From positions 4,588,001 to 4,652,000 of the forward strand of contig NZ_CP080999.1 of NCBI RefSeq assembly GCF_019645855.1: 64,000 nucleotides of DNA, read 5' to 3'. Under the pieces are notes generated by a model, which did not search any database, was not told where the DNA came from, and saw only the letters and a list, made by a program, of their open reading frames with translations. Within the stretch, counting starts at the first letter, position 1. Each line of letters opens with the position of its first letter. The position numbers and the translations under genes are program-made. Shown in pieces: positions 52,538 through 61,573 of this stretch. The stretch is from Mycobacterium malmoense. Its GTDB lineage: Bacteria; Actinomycetota; Actinomycetes; Mycobacteriales; Mycobacteriaceae.

Positions 52538-52826
52538 TCAGTAAGTCAGTAGATCAGTCTCGGTCCTCCGTAGTTCAGGAGTTCCGCAAAGACACTCACC
52601 GGATGTAATGGTTGGCGGCGCAATGGTGGCCTTTGAATATTTACTGAATATTTGCACTATAAGTTTGCGTATTCGTCTTTTATCCGGCGGAAACAAAAGC
52701 GGATTTGTCGCCTTAAGCCAAGGCTCGCCCGAAGCGTCATTGGATACGTGAATACGTAGATCCGTAAGTCAGTATTTACAGACACAGGCACGAAGAATAC
52801 CTGGTAATAAGCTACTGAGTTACTGA
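52538..52826 (+). promoter_or_regulatory. Leader of the FAAL operon with repeated 11-mer sites
   Basis: The 512-base gap 52518-53029 has no gene and is much more AT-rich than its neighbours. GTAAGTCAGTA occurs at 52541-52551 and 52764-52774, and its near reverse complement TACTGAGTTAC at 52813-52823. The outer TCAGTAAGTCAGTA (52538-52551) pairs with TACTGAGTTACTGA (52813-52826) at 13 of 14 positions. TGAATATTT is repeated at 52634-52642 and 52645-52653. Such spaced sites suggest cooperative binding or DNA looping by a regulator not encoded nearby. Confidence 0.5.
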
Positions 52827-53029
52827 TATCCGTATCGGCGGAGACTCGTCGCGGGCGCCGATATATGCAATCTCCCTTGCTGGTTAAGCCTAGCCTGTGA
52901 GATTAATGTGCAGAGCCCATAAATGTCTTCTGACGCTTTGCTTAGCATCCGTCGACGGCGCTACATTGGCTTTAACAATTATTGAAGTGAAGTTGTTTTC
53001 TGTTAATGACTTGGAAGGGGACTCCTACG

Positions 53030-56000
53030 ATGGAGACGCTTATTGATTATCTGCAGATGTGGGAAACGCGGAGGCCGGACCAGACCCTCTTCCGGTTCGT
53101 CGATGCCGAGGGCCGGGAGCTCGAGCACTACACCTACCGGGGCTTCGCCGACCGGACGCGTGAGCTGGCCGCCTATTTGTCTGCAGAGGCCGGCCTCAGG
53201 CCGGGAGAGCGGGCGCTGCTGGTCTACCCGCCGGGTCTGGAGATGGTGGCGGCGTTTTTCGCCTGCGCGCGCCTCGGCGTGATCGCCGTCCCGGTCAGCC
53301 CCCCATTGCCCATGGCGTTCGAGGCGGGACTGGCCAAACTCGGCTTCATCGCCCGGGACTGCCAGGCCCGGGCGGTGCTGTCGACCAAGCAGTTCGAGTA
53401 CGACTACCGGCTGCTGCTGGGCGTCAAAGAGAGTGCGCAAGGCGGGCTGCCCTGGCCAGAGGCCGCGCGGCCGCCGGAGCTGCCCTGGTTCGCGACGGAT
53501 GGCACGCAGGAGTTTGGCGGCGCCCCCGTGGCGGATACGCCCGGTCCGGTGCTTTTCCTGCAGTACACGTCCGGCTCCACCAGCGATCCCAAGGGCGTGA
53601 TCGTCAGCCACGCCAACGTCATCGCCAACGGCTCGGCCTTCACGGGCGACGAGGTGTGCGTCAGCTGGCTTCCGCAGCACCACGACATGGGCTTGATCTC
53701 CGCGTACTTGTTCGTCTTGCTGACGGGCGGGACCACGCACGCGATGTCACCGGTCGACTTCCTTCAGCGGCCGTCGTCCTGGCTCCGGCTCATCGGCCAG
53801 GTGCGCGCCACCCACTCGCCGGCGCCGAACTTCGCCCTCGAGTACTGCCTGCGCGAGGACAAGCTCCCCGCGTCCGAGCTGGCCGGGATCGACCTGAGCA
53901 GCCTGGACAGCCTGGCCATCGGGGCGGAGCCGCTGCGTGCCAAGACCTTCACGCGCTTTAGGCAGCGCTTCGCTCCCTACGGTCTGCGGCCCGACGCGCT
54001 GACCGGCGCCTACGGCATGGCCGAATCCACCCTGATCGTGTCGCTGCGCGGGCGCCAGATCGTCACCCTGAACAAGCGCGCCCTGGAGAACAACCTCGCG
54101 CGGGTCGAAAAGGCCGTGCCGGAGAACGGCAACCAGGCGCCCGTCGTGAGCTGCGGCAAGCCCATTGACAGCAGCGAGGTCCGCATCGTCGACCCCCAAT
54201 CGAGGCGGGCCCTGGGCGAGGGCCGGGTCGGCGAGATCTGGCTGGACGGACCGTCCAAGGGCGGCGGCTATTGGCGCCGCCCCGAGCTCACCGCGGAGAC
54301 CTTCGGAGCCCGCATCGTGGGCGATGACAACCACACCTACCTGCGGACCGGCGATCTCGGCTTCCTGTACGAGGGCGAGCTGTTCGTCTGCGGCCGGAGC
54401 AAGGACCTGATCATCGTCCGCGGCGTCAACTGCTACCCCTCCGACGTCGAGGCTGTCGTGGAGCGGTCGGCCGCGCAAGTCCGCGACGGCTGCGTCGCCG
54501 CCTTCTCGGTGGAGCGCGAGGACTCCGAAGCGCTGGTCGTGGTCGCCGAGGTGCGCGACGAGGGCGCGCGCCCGAACGTTCTCCCAGACGCCAAGGCGCT
54601 GGCGCGAGCCATTCGCAGGCATTGCCACGTCGATCCGCACACCATCGTGTTCGTGCCGCCGCGCAGCATTCCCAAGACGACGTCGGGGAAGATTAGGCGC
54701 GCGCATACCCGCCAGCTGTGGCTGGACGCCAAGCTGCCGGTGCTGGCGAGCTGGGTCAATCGGGCCCACCAGGGGCCGGACGCCGGTGCGGGTCCGCTCG
54801 AGCGCTTCCGCCATCTGATCGAGAGCTACGACCTCACCGGGCAGGAGGACTGCTCCTTCGCCGATCTCGGCATCGACTCGCTGGCCCTGGCCGAACTCCG
54901 GGCGGACCTGCAGGCGCTGCTGGAGGAGCATGGCGCGGGGAAGCTGGCCGAGGACGTCAACACGCGCCTGCTCCAGCGGCTGACGGTCGCCGAGTTCTTC
55001 GGGCTGATGCGGCAGTTCGGCGAGGGGTCCGGGCAGCCGCTCGACGCGCTGCGCCGGGCGCTGGACGAGATCTCCGCCGAGTACGAGGCGTACGAGGCCG
55101 CGCAGATGCGTGCCGACACGCGGCTGCCGCTGCCGGAGCTTCCGCCGGCGCGTGCGGGCGCGCCGAGCGACATCCTGCTGACCGGCGCGACCGGGTTCCT
55201 GGGACCGTTCCTGGTGAGCAGCCTGCTCGGGCGGACGTCCCACACCGTCCACGCGCTGGTCCGCGCGACGGATGCCGAACACGGACTGGACCGGATCGTC
55301 GCGTCGCTGCGCCGGGCACAGCTGTGGTCGCCGGCTTTGGAGGCCGAGGTCCGGGCGCGGGTGCGCGTGGTCTGCGGGGACCTCGCCGAGCCTCACCTGG
55401 GGATCGGTGAGGCGGGGTTCCGGTGGCTGGCCGAGAGCGTCGACGCCGTCGTCCACAACGGCGCCCTGGTCAACTACGTGCGGACCTACGACGCCCTGCG
55501 GCCTGCCAACGTGGTTGGTACGCACGAGCTTTTGCGCCTGGCCATGACCGCGCACCGGAAGACCTTCCATCTGGTTTCGAGCACCTTTATCTACGGGTGG
55601 AGCGTCAAGCCGGTCGTTGGGGAGTCCGACGCGAACGCGGAGATGAACGCGCTGGACTTCGGCTACTCGCAGACCAAGTGGGTTGGCGAGCAGCTGGCGC
55701 TGGCCGCGCGGCGGCAGGGACTCGACGTGCGCATCTACCGGCCCTCGTTGATCTCTCCCACCAGTGCGGGTTTTGGGAGTCAGGACGACATCTTGGTGCG
55801 CACCATGGCGTTCATGATCGAGCACGGCATCGCCGCCAACGCGCTCAACCAGCTCAGCCTGCTGCCGGCGGACCTGATCGCGGATCACATCGTCGCGCTG
55901 ATGGATCTGCCGACGGATAAGACGGGCGGCGGGATCATCTACAACATGACCGCGGATGATTACTACAACCTCATGGACATCACCCGCGTTTTGTCCGAGC

Positions 56001-56302
56001 GCTACGGCTATCGCTTTGCCTACCACGACATTCCGTCCTTCGCCGAGCAGATGAACCGCCGGTGCACGCCGCGGGATCCGATTTATCCGCTGGTCGATTT
56101 CCTGACGCGCTCGGCGGACAAGATCGCGGCGATGCGGGACAAGCGGTATGGCAACAGCCGGTACCGGCAGGCTCGCGCGCTGGCCAAGGTCCGCCTGCGT
56201 GAGCCGGCCCTGGCCGAGACGGTCGACAATCTCGTCCGGTTCCTACACAGCGAGGGTCTGATCACCGAGACGCAGGCCGAAAAGCGTTGTATTGCTGAAT
56301 GA
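53030..56302 (+). CDS. FAAL-ACP-thioester reductase (fatty acid activation and reductive release)
   Basis: About 1090 residues from ATG 53030, 9 bases after GGAAGGGG. Domain 1 (1-580): fatty acyl-AMP ligase type, with LQYTSGSTSDPKGVIVSHAN (about 177-196), VSWLPQHHDMGLI, PVDFLQRPSSWLRLI, YGMAESTLIVS and TYLRTGDLGFLYEGELFVCG. Domain 2: acyl carrier protein, FADLGIDSLALAEL with Ser617 as phosphopantetheine site. Domain 3: thioester reductase, TGATGFLGPFLVSSLLG at 718 and catalytic Tyr879/Lys883 (YSQTK). It should load a fatty acid on its ACP and release an aldehyde or alcohol by NAD(P)H. Shorter than FadD9-type carboxylic acid reductases. It heads a four-gene operon. Confidence 0.93.
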   Translation: METLIDYLQMWETRRPDQTLFRFVDAEGRELEHYTYRGFADRTRELAAYLSAEAGLRPGERALLVYPPGLEMVAAFFACARLGVIAVPVSPPLPMAFEAGLAKLGFIARDCQARAVLSTKQFEYDYRLLLGVKESAQGGLPWPEAARPPELPWFATDGTQEFGGAPVADTPGPVLFLQYTSGSTSDPKGVIVSHANVIANGSAFTGDEVCVSWLPQHHDMGLISAYLFVLLTGGTTHAMSPVDFLQRPSSWLRLIGQVRATHSPAPNFALEYCLREDKLPASELAGIDLSSLDSLAIGAEPLRAKTFTRFRQRFAPYGLRPDALTGAYGMAESTLIVSLRGRQIVTLNKRALENNLARVEKAVPENGNQAPVVSCGKPIDSSEVRIVDPQSRRALGEGRVGEIWLDGPSKGGGYWRRPELTAETFGARIVGDDNHTYLRTGDLGFLYEGELFVCGRSKDLIIVRGVNCYPSDVEAVVERSAAQVRDGCVAAFSVEREDSEALVVVAEVRDEGARPNVLPDAKALARAIRRHCHVDPHTIVFVPPRSIPKTTSGKIRRAHTRQLWLDAKLPVLASWVNRAHQGPDAGAGPLERFRHLIESYDLTGQEDCSFADLGIDSLALAELRADLQALLEEHGAGKLAEDVNTRLLQRLTVAEFFGLMRQFGEGSGQPLDALRRALDEISAEYEAYEAAQMRADTRLPLPELPPARAGAPSDILLTGATGFLGPFLVSSLLGRTSHTVHALVRATDAEHGLDRIVASLRRAQLWSPALEAEVRARVRVVCGDLAEPHLGIGEAGFRWLAESVDAVVHNGALVNYVRTYDALRPANVVGTHELLRLAMTAHRKTFHLVSSTFIYGWSVKPVVGESDANAEMNALDFGYSQTKWVGEQLALAARRQGLDVRIYRPSLISPTSAGFGSQDDILVRTMAFMIEHGIAANALNQLSLLPADLIADHIVALMDLPTDKTGGGIIYNMTADDYYNLMDITRVLSERYGYRFAYHDIPSFAEQMNRRCTPRDPIYPLVDFLTRSADKIAAMRDKRYGNSRYRQARALAKVRLREPALAETVDNLVRFLHSEGLITETQAEKRCIAE

Positions 56303-56318
56303 TTCAAGGGGTTTCACG

Positions 56319-57227
56319 ATGTTCACTATCGACGACCAGGCAACGGGTCCGCATGACGCCTCGACCGATCACGAGCGGATCGTCCTGCAGGCGCGCGACG
56401 TCGAGTTCGACTGGGCGAAGCTGCCGTTCTACTACGTGCCCAACGAGCCCTTCACCACGCACTTCTGCAATGTGCTGCACCTGCTGCTGCCGGCGGGCGA
56501 GGAGTTCATCGTCGAGGCATTCAAGAGGGCGTTGCCGCTGATCAAGGATGACCAGCTGCGGCGCGACGTGCAGGGGTTCATCAGCCAGGAGGCCATGCAT
56601 TCCCAAGCGCACTCCGGTGTGCTCGGGCACTTCGCGGCCAAGGGGATAGACGTGACGCCGTTTACCGACCAGATGGCGTGGCTGTTCGGCAAGCTCATCG
56701 GCGACCGACCCTTGTGGAGCCGGCGACGACGGCAGAGCTGGTTGCTCGAGCGGGTGTCGATGGTGGCGGCCCTCGAGCACTACACCGCCATCCTTGGCGA
56801 GTGGATTCTCGACACCCCGCAACACGATGCCCTCGGCACCGATCCGGTGATGCTGGACCTGCTGCGCTGGCACGGCGCGGAGGAAGTCGAGCACAAGGCG
56901 GTCGCGTTCGACACCATGAAGCATCTGCGGGCCGGGTATTGGCGGCAGGTGCGCACCCAGCTGTTGGTGACGCCGGCGTTGCTGTGGTTGTTCGTGCGCG
57001 GTGTGCGGTTCATGTACTCGGTCGACCCGTATTTGCCGCCGGGGACCAAGCCGCGCTGGCGCGACTACTTCGGGGCGGCGCGGCGGGGTTTGGTGCCAGG
57101 GCCATTCGAGTTCCTCGGGGTCATCGGCGCCTACTGCAAGCCGAGTTTCCATCCGTCCCAGCTGGGTGGGGTTGGGCGCGCGGTCGACTACTTGGCCAGG
57201 TCGCCCGCCGCCCGCGCCTCGCACTAG
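56319..57227 (+). CDS. Ferritin-like di-iron protein (PF10118-type metal-dependent hydrolase)
   Basis: About 302 residues. Carboxylate and His ligands occur as in four-helix di-iron proteins: Glu61/62 in GEEFIVEAF, EAMH (91-94), Glu153 in ALEHYT and EVEH (189-192). This matches a family often called predicted metal-dependent hydrolases, but the ligand set is that of oxygen-activating ferritin-like enzymes. The ATG, with AAGGGG upstream, starts 17 bases after the FAAL gene. With a dedicated 2Fe-2S reductase in the operon, an O2-dependent reaction on the fatty aldehyde, acyl-ACP or alcohol is a reasonable inference. Confidence 0.88.
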   Translation: MFTIDDQATGPHDASTDHERIVLQARDVEFDWAKLPFYYVPNEPFTTHFCNVLHLLLPAGEEFIVEAFKRALPLIKDDQLRRDVQGFISQEAMHSQAHSGVLGHFAAKGIDVTPFTDQMAWLFGKLIGDRPLWSRRRRQSWLLERVSMVAALEHYTAILGEWILDTPQHDALGTDPVMLDLLRWHGAEEVEHKAVAFDTMKHLRAGYWRQVRTQLLVTPALLWLFVRGVRFMYSVDPYLPPGTKPRWRDYFGAARRGLVPGPFEFLGVIGAYCKPSFHPSQLGGVGRAVDYLARSPAARASH

Positions 57228-57245
57228 AGCTTTCCGGGAGGACTC

Positions 57246-58145
57246 ATGGCCCGCAGCACCGTGATCGCCTCGGACGGCGTGCCTTTGGCGGTCCACGCCC
57301 ACACCGAGATCGATGGGCGGCGCCCGACCGTCCTGGCCATCCACGGCTACCCGGATAACCACGACGTGTGGGACGGGGTGGCTGGGTATCTTGGTGATCG
57401 GTACAACTTTGTGGCCTATGACGTGCGCGGGGCCGGCGAATCGGGGTGCCCGGCCAACCGGTCGGGATATATTCTCCCCCAGCTGGTTTCGGATATCGGC
57501 GCGGTGATCGACAGCCTGGGGGTCGACGAGGTCCACGTGGTGGGTCACGACTGGGGCTCGATTCAGGGCTGGGCGGCGGTCACCGACGACGCGGTGACGG
57601 GCAGGATCGCGTCGTTCACGTCGATCTCCGGGCCGCACCTGAACTACGCGGGCCGGTTTCTGCGGTCACCGCGTACACCCCGAGCCGTGGCCGATGTCGT
57701 CAGGCAGGTTTTGGCCTCCTCCTATATCTGGTTCTTCCTGTGCCCGGGTGCGCCGGAGGTGGCGTTCCGGTCGCGGGCGGCCGTAAAAGCCTTTGAGGCG
57801 GTTGAACTTATCGGCCGATCGGGTGCCCGCGGCCGGCGTGCGGCGACTCTGCGGTCGATCGATGACTACCTCAACGGGCTCAACCTGTACCGCGCCAACA
57901 TGCCGGGGCCGATTCTGGCGCCGCCGGCGCGGCTGCCGCAAACGAAGGTGCCGGTGCAGGTGCTGGTAGCACGCCAGGACTATTTCGTCACACCCGCGCT
58001 CCAGCGGTTCACCGGCTCGATACCGGCCGACGGCAGGGTCGTCCCGATCGAGGGCGGGCACTGGGCGGTGGCCTCGCATCCCGACGTCGTCGCCCGGCTC
58101 ACCGGCGAGTGGATCGATCTGATCACCGGCATTCGACAGAGATAG
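57246..58145 (+). CDS. Alpha/beta hydrolase, epoxide-hydrolase type
   Basis: 299 residues. LAIHGYPDNHDVWDG, YDVRGAGESGCP, and the nucleophile elbow VVGHDWGSIQGWAA with Asp102 instead of Ser, as in epoxide hydrolases and haloalkane dehalogenases. The C-terminal acid/His pair is near ARQDYFVTP and IEGGHWAVASHP. Spaced 19 bases after the di-iron gene with GGGAGGAC upstream, third gene of the operon. An Asp nucleophile would fit hydrolysis of an epoxide formed by the di-iron enzyme, which is inference. Confidence 0.9.
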   Translation: MARSTVIASDGVPLAVHAHTEIDGRRPTVLAIHGYPDNHDVWDGVAGYLGDRYNFVAYDVRGAGESGCPANRSGYILPQLVSDIGAVIDSLGVDEVHVVGHDWGSIQGWAAVTDDAVTGRIASFTSISGPHLNYAGRFLRSPRTPRAVADVVRQVLASSYIWFFLCPGAPEVAFRSRAAVKAFEAVELIGRSGARGRRAATLRSIDDYLNGLNLYRANMPGPILAPPARLPQTKVPVQVLVARQDYFVTPALQRFTGSIPADGRVVPIEGGHWAVASHPDVVARLTGEWIDLITGIRQR

Positions 58146-58156
58146 CGAGAGGAACT

Positions 58157-59233
58157 GTGTCGCATACTATTTGGAACACCAGGCCCGCCGACCTGTACAG
58201 TCGCCGCCGACGCGACCGTGCTTACACCGTGTTGTGGGGCGTGGGCATTGTCTTCGGTGGCTTCGCGTCGGCGTCACGGTGGAACCCGTCGCGGATAGCG
58301 CCGGTGCGGCGGACCAACACCGCGGTCGTCACCAAACGCGAACTCCTCGCGCCCGACGCGGTCGCCTTGACGCTGGCCGACCCGGACGGCGGCTTGCTGC
58401 CGTCCTGGACGCCCGGCGCGCACATCGACGTTCAACTGCCCTCCGGGCGCCGACGGCAATACTCGCTGTGCGGCCCGCCCGGGCGGCGCACCGACTACCG
58501 GATCGCCGTGCGCCGCATCGCCGACGGCGGCGGTGGCTCGATCGAGATGCATGAGACCTTCGACGTGGGCGACAGGCTGGAGTTCGAGGGTCCCCGCAAC
58601 GCGTTCTATCTCGTCACGGACGAGCGGGACGTGCTGTTCGTGATCGGCGGCATCGGGGTGACGCCGATGCTGCCGATGATTCGGGCGGCGCAGCGGCACG
58701 GAATCGACTGGCGTGCCGTCTACGCCGGGCGCAGCCGGGATTACATGCCGCTGCTGGACGAGGTGGTGGCGGTGGCGCCGGACCGGGTCACCGTGTGGGC
58801 CGACGACGAACGCGGCCGAATCCCGACCGCGGATGACCTACTTGCCGGGGCCGGGCCGACGACGGCGGTGTACGTGTGCGGCCCGACCGCCATGCTGGAG
58901 TCGGTGCGCACAGCGCGCGACCAATACGCCCGCGCACCACTGCATTACGAACGGTTTTCTCCGCCGCCCGTCGTCGACGGCGTGCCCTTCGAGCTGGAAC
59001 TCGCGCGATCGCGGCGGGTGCTCAGCGTGCCGGCGAACCGATCGGCGCTGGACGTCATGCTCGACCGCGATCCGACGACCGCATATTCCTGCCGGCAGGG
59101 GTTCTGCGGGACCTGCAAGGTCAGGGTGCTGGCCGGGGAGGTCGATCGCCGGGGGCGCGCCGCGGAGGGCGATGGCGACATGCTGGTCTGTGTCTCGCGG
59201 GCGAAAGGCGGTCGCGTGGTGGTCGACGCCTGA
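58157..59233 (+). CDS. FAD/2Fe-2S oxidoreductase (phthalate/vanillate reductase-like)
   Basis: About 358 residues from a GTG 58157 with GAGAGGAA upstream. A hydrophobic N-terminal segment (YTVLWGVGIVFGGFA) may anchor it. Flavin motif RRQYSLCGPP, NAD motif VIGGIGVTPMLPMIRAA, VCGPTAML and a C-terminal plant-type 2Fe-2S domain YSCRQGFCGTCKVRV with a later CVS give the order FAD-NAD-2Fe-2S, as in class IA reductases. It would pass electrons from NAD(P)H to an oxygenase, very probably the di-iron protein two genes upstream. Last gene of the operon. Confidence 0.92.
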   Translation: MSHTIWNTRPADLYSRRRRDRAYTVLWGVGIVFGGFASASRWNPSRIAPVRRTNTAVVTKRELLAPDAVALTLADPDGGLLPSWTPGAHIDVQLPSGRRRQYSLCGPPGRRTDYRIAVRRIADGGGGSIEMHETFDVGDRLEFEGPRNAFYLVTDERDVLFVIGGIGVTPMLPMIRAAQRHGIDWRAVYAGRSRDYMPLLDEVVAVAPDRVTVWADDERGRIPTADDLLAGAGPTTAVYVCGPTAMLESVRTARDQYARAPLHYERFSPPPVVDGVPFELELARSRRVLSVPANRSALDVMLDRDPTTAYSCRQGFCGTCKVRVLAGEVDRRGRAAEGDGDMLVCVSRAKGGRVVVDA

Positions 59234-59534
59234 TCGACGGCCAGCGTGGCCAGGGGCGGATCGAGGAGTCTGGTGAAGGCTTCGCCCGCCTATTGAGCAC
59301 AGCACCTATCGCGATATCCTTAGGCCCTCTGCGGCAAGACACACCGGATGTGGCTGGGCCCCGTTAGGCGCCGCATCGCCAAGCCAAGTCCGCCCTCCTC
59401 GAGCGCGCGTCGTTTGGCTCTGACTCGCCCTCATACCGTTTGACATGCTCCGCTGACTCAATGCGATACGCCGCCCGTGAGCGTCCAGGCCAACGGGCGT
59501 CGACTCAAGCACCAGCTACACAAAGGAGTTCGCC
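59234..59534. other. Non-coding spacer after the FAAL operon
   Basis: About 300 bases with no convincing gene on either strand. It should contain the end of the operon and the promoter of the DinB gene; I see no hairpin terminator. An AAAGGAG ribosome site for the next gene lies near its right end. Confidence 0.4.
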
Positions 59535-60080
59535 ATGACTGCCGCACTCGGCCCGGGTCGTCCGTTCACAGGCAGCGAACGAGAGCTGCTGGAGAACACC
59601 CTCGAACTGAACCGGGCGGAGCTTGTGCGAGCCGTCGAACAGCTCTCCGATACCCAAGCGCGCGAGAAACTGGTCCGCTCGCTGACCACGCCCATCTCAC
59701 TGATCAAGCACTGCGCTGCGGCCGAACGCATCTGGTTCCAACGAACACTGGCGGGCATGAGTGTCGACGCATGCGACGGGCACGCCACAGGCGGCGACGG
59801 CAGCTTCCACGTCGCCGACGACGAAACCCTCGCCGACGTAATCACCGAATACGTTGCGGCATGCAAACGGTCCAACGAACTAGCCGCGCAGCACAACCTG
59901 GACGACACTGTCGAACACCACCTTGTCGGTGCCGTGAGCCTGCGATTCATCTATCTGGGCATGATCGGCGAAGTCGCCCGGCATGCCGGTCACGCCGACA
60001 TCCTCGCCGAGCAGATTCAGGCGGCCACGAAATCATCGGCTGACGCCTCCGAGCAAAGGCTGCAAGAACCGCGGCAATGA
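59535..60080 (+). CDS. DinB-superfamily protein (DUF664-like), mycothiol-type metal fold
   Basis: 181 residues of the DinB/YfiT four-helix fold. The His ligands fall in the expected places: SLIKHCAAAERIWF (first His) and GEVARHAGHADILAEQI (H-x3-H). This is the actinobacterial DUF664 group, related to mycothiol-dependent S-transferases and isomerases. Ribosome site AAAGGAG before ATG 59535. Another mycothiol-type protein (MDMPI family) is at 61574 on the other strand, so thiol-dependent detoxification is a plausible local theme. Confidence 0.88.
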   Translation: MTAALGPGRPFTGSERELLENTLELNRAELVRAVEQLSDTQAREKLVRSLTTPISLIKHCAAAERIWFQRTLAGMSVDACDGHATGGDGSFHVADDETLADVITEYVAACKRSNELAAQHNLDDTVEHHLVGAVSLRFIYLGMIGEVARHAGHADILAEQIQAATKSSADASEQRLQEPRQ

Positions 60081-60164
60081 CCTCTGCCCCTGCGCGGTGG
60101 TGGTGATAGTTGAACTCGTCATCGGCGTGGGGCGGCTTAGCGAGGGGCCCATGGGCGCCTGCGG

Positions 60165-61481
60165 CTAGGGAACAATTGCATTCGCCGCTCGCAGTGATAC
60201 CGGTAGATGTATGAGTCCGTGCAGCCCGATGCTGTCGTTGAAGGTCGGTTCACCGGCCAGGGTTAGCTGGGGGAAGCGCTCGAACAACGACTGCAGGCCG
60301 ATATGTAGCTCCATGCGAGCCAGCGCCGCGCCGAGGCAGGCGTGCACACCGGTACCGAAGCTGATGTGCTCGCGGGCGTTGGTGCGGGTTATGTCGAAGA
60401 TATCGGGGTGTTCGAAGATCGCCGGGTCGCGGTTGGCCCCGCCCAGCAGAAGAAATACCGTTTCGCCCGCCCGTATCGAGTATCCGTGGATGTCAACGTC
60501 TTCGGTGGCGACCCGCCCCGCCAATTGACCGGTGGTGTCATAGCGCAGGATCTCCTCGATCGCGTTGGGCCATCCCTCGGGGTTCGCGCGCAGCGCGGCC
60601 AGTTGGTCGGGGTGACCGACGAGCGCCACGACGGCCTTACCCAAAACATGAGTCGTGGTGACGAACCCCGCGCCCAGGAGCAGCCCCGCCAGCATCCTGA
60701 TCTCGATTTCGGTGAGATCGCCGTTGTGGACAACGTCGGACAGGATGCTGTTGTTGGCGTCGTCGTGACGTAGCCGCTCGATATGCTCGGCGAGGTACCG
60801 ATCGAACTCGCGCAGAGCTTTCGTCGCCGCCCGAAAGTCGCGCCAGGACACGACCGTGGTGCCAATCAATCTCGTTGTCGACTCGCCGATTTCAAGAAGA
60901 CGGCGTGTCTCATCGCGTGGGATTGCCAGCATTTCAGCGATGACCGCGATGGGGACCCGGGAGGCGTACTCGGTGATCAAATCGCACTCGGCCCTGCCCT
61001 CCAGACCGCGAAGCAACCCGTCGGCGATTTCATGAATGCGGGCGCGAAGTCCATCGAGCGCCCGTGGCGTGAACGCCCGCGAAACCAGGCGACGTAACCG
61101 CGTGTGCTCAGGCGGATCGGTGACCACCATGGAGGGCGGTTCGAGGGGATTCGGCACATCGGGGGCGGTTTTGGCCAGGATCCACTGGACGATGCGAAAA
61201 GGTGACCGTTCCCGTTGTTTGATGGTCCGGAACCGGCCGTCGCGCAGCACCCCACGGACAATTTGCGCGTCAGCGCTGACCCAGCCGACCTTTTCTACCG
61301 GGGACATGCGTCCGCGCCCGCGGACTTGCTCGACCAGCGGATAAATGTTATTGGCCCGGTTGTTGTCGATCGTCAGGAGCTGGGCCAGCGGATCACCGCG
61401 CCGTGCTAGTAGTTTCAGCGTCGTGCCTGGAAGGCCATACCCCGCCGCCCAATGCGTCCACTCCCGAACAGACACGTCCAT
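60165..61481 (-). CDS. Cytochrome P450 with atypical I-helix
   Basis: About 438 residues. Heme loop HISFGTGVHACLGAALARME with Cys382, helix K EEILR, and DPPEHTRLRRLVSRAFTPR are normal. The I-helix motif reads LGAGFVTTTHVLG, so Val274 replaces the conserved Asp/Glu before Thr; this residue normally helps proton delivery to O2. ATG at 61481 (MDVSVREWTHW) fits the family. The N-terminal part is longer than in soluble bacterial P450s. It is 92 bases downstream of the MDMPI gene on the same strand. Monooxygenase, peroxygenase or isomerase chemistry cannot be decided. Confidence 0.92.
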   Translation of the reverse strand: MDVSVREWTHWAAGYGLPGTTLKLLARRGDPLAQLLTIDNNRANNIYPLVEQVRGRGRMSPVEKVGWVSADAQIVRGVLRDGRFRTIKQRERSPFRIVQWILAKTAPDVPNPLEPPSMVVTDPPEHTRLRRLVSRAFTPRALDGLRARIHEIADGLLRGLEGRAECDLITEYASRVPIAVIAEMLAIPRDETRRLLEIGESTTRLIGTTVVSWRDFRAATKALREFDRYLAEHIERLRHDDANNSILSDVVHNGDLTEIEIRMLAGLLLGAGFVTTTHVLGKAVVALVGHPDQLAALRANPEGWPNAIEEILRYDTTGQLAGRVATEDVDIHGYSIRAGETVFLLLGGANRDPAIFEHPDIFDITRTNAREHISFGTGVHACLGAALARMELHIGLQSLFERFPQLTLAGEPTFNDSIGLHGLIHLPVSLRAANAIVP

Positions 61482-61573
61482 GAGCTCACACTCCCTGGCA
61501 ATTGGCTGCACACGAGCCTACTGGCACCGCTCACCTACGCCTACAAACGCGGTGCGAGCAAGCTACGTTTCGA

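Noticed and set aside
53747..56026. Very long open frame (759 residues) on the strand opposite the FAAL-ACP-reductase gene
   Set aside because: It mirrors a GC-rich real gene with complete domains; its own sequence is Arg/Gly/Gln-rich, without motifs or a ribosome site.
53030..56302. Carboxylic acid reductase (FadD9/CAR) assignment
   Set aside because: The adenylation motifs (WLPQHHDMGLI, PVDFLQRPSSWL) are FAAL-type and the protein is shorter than CARs, so I called it FAAL-ACP-reductase.
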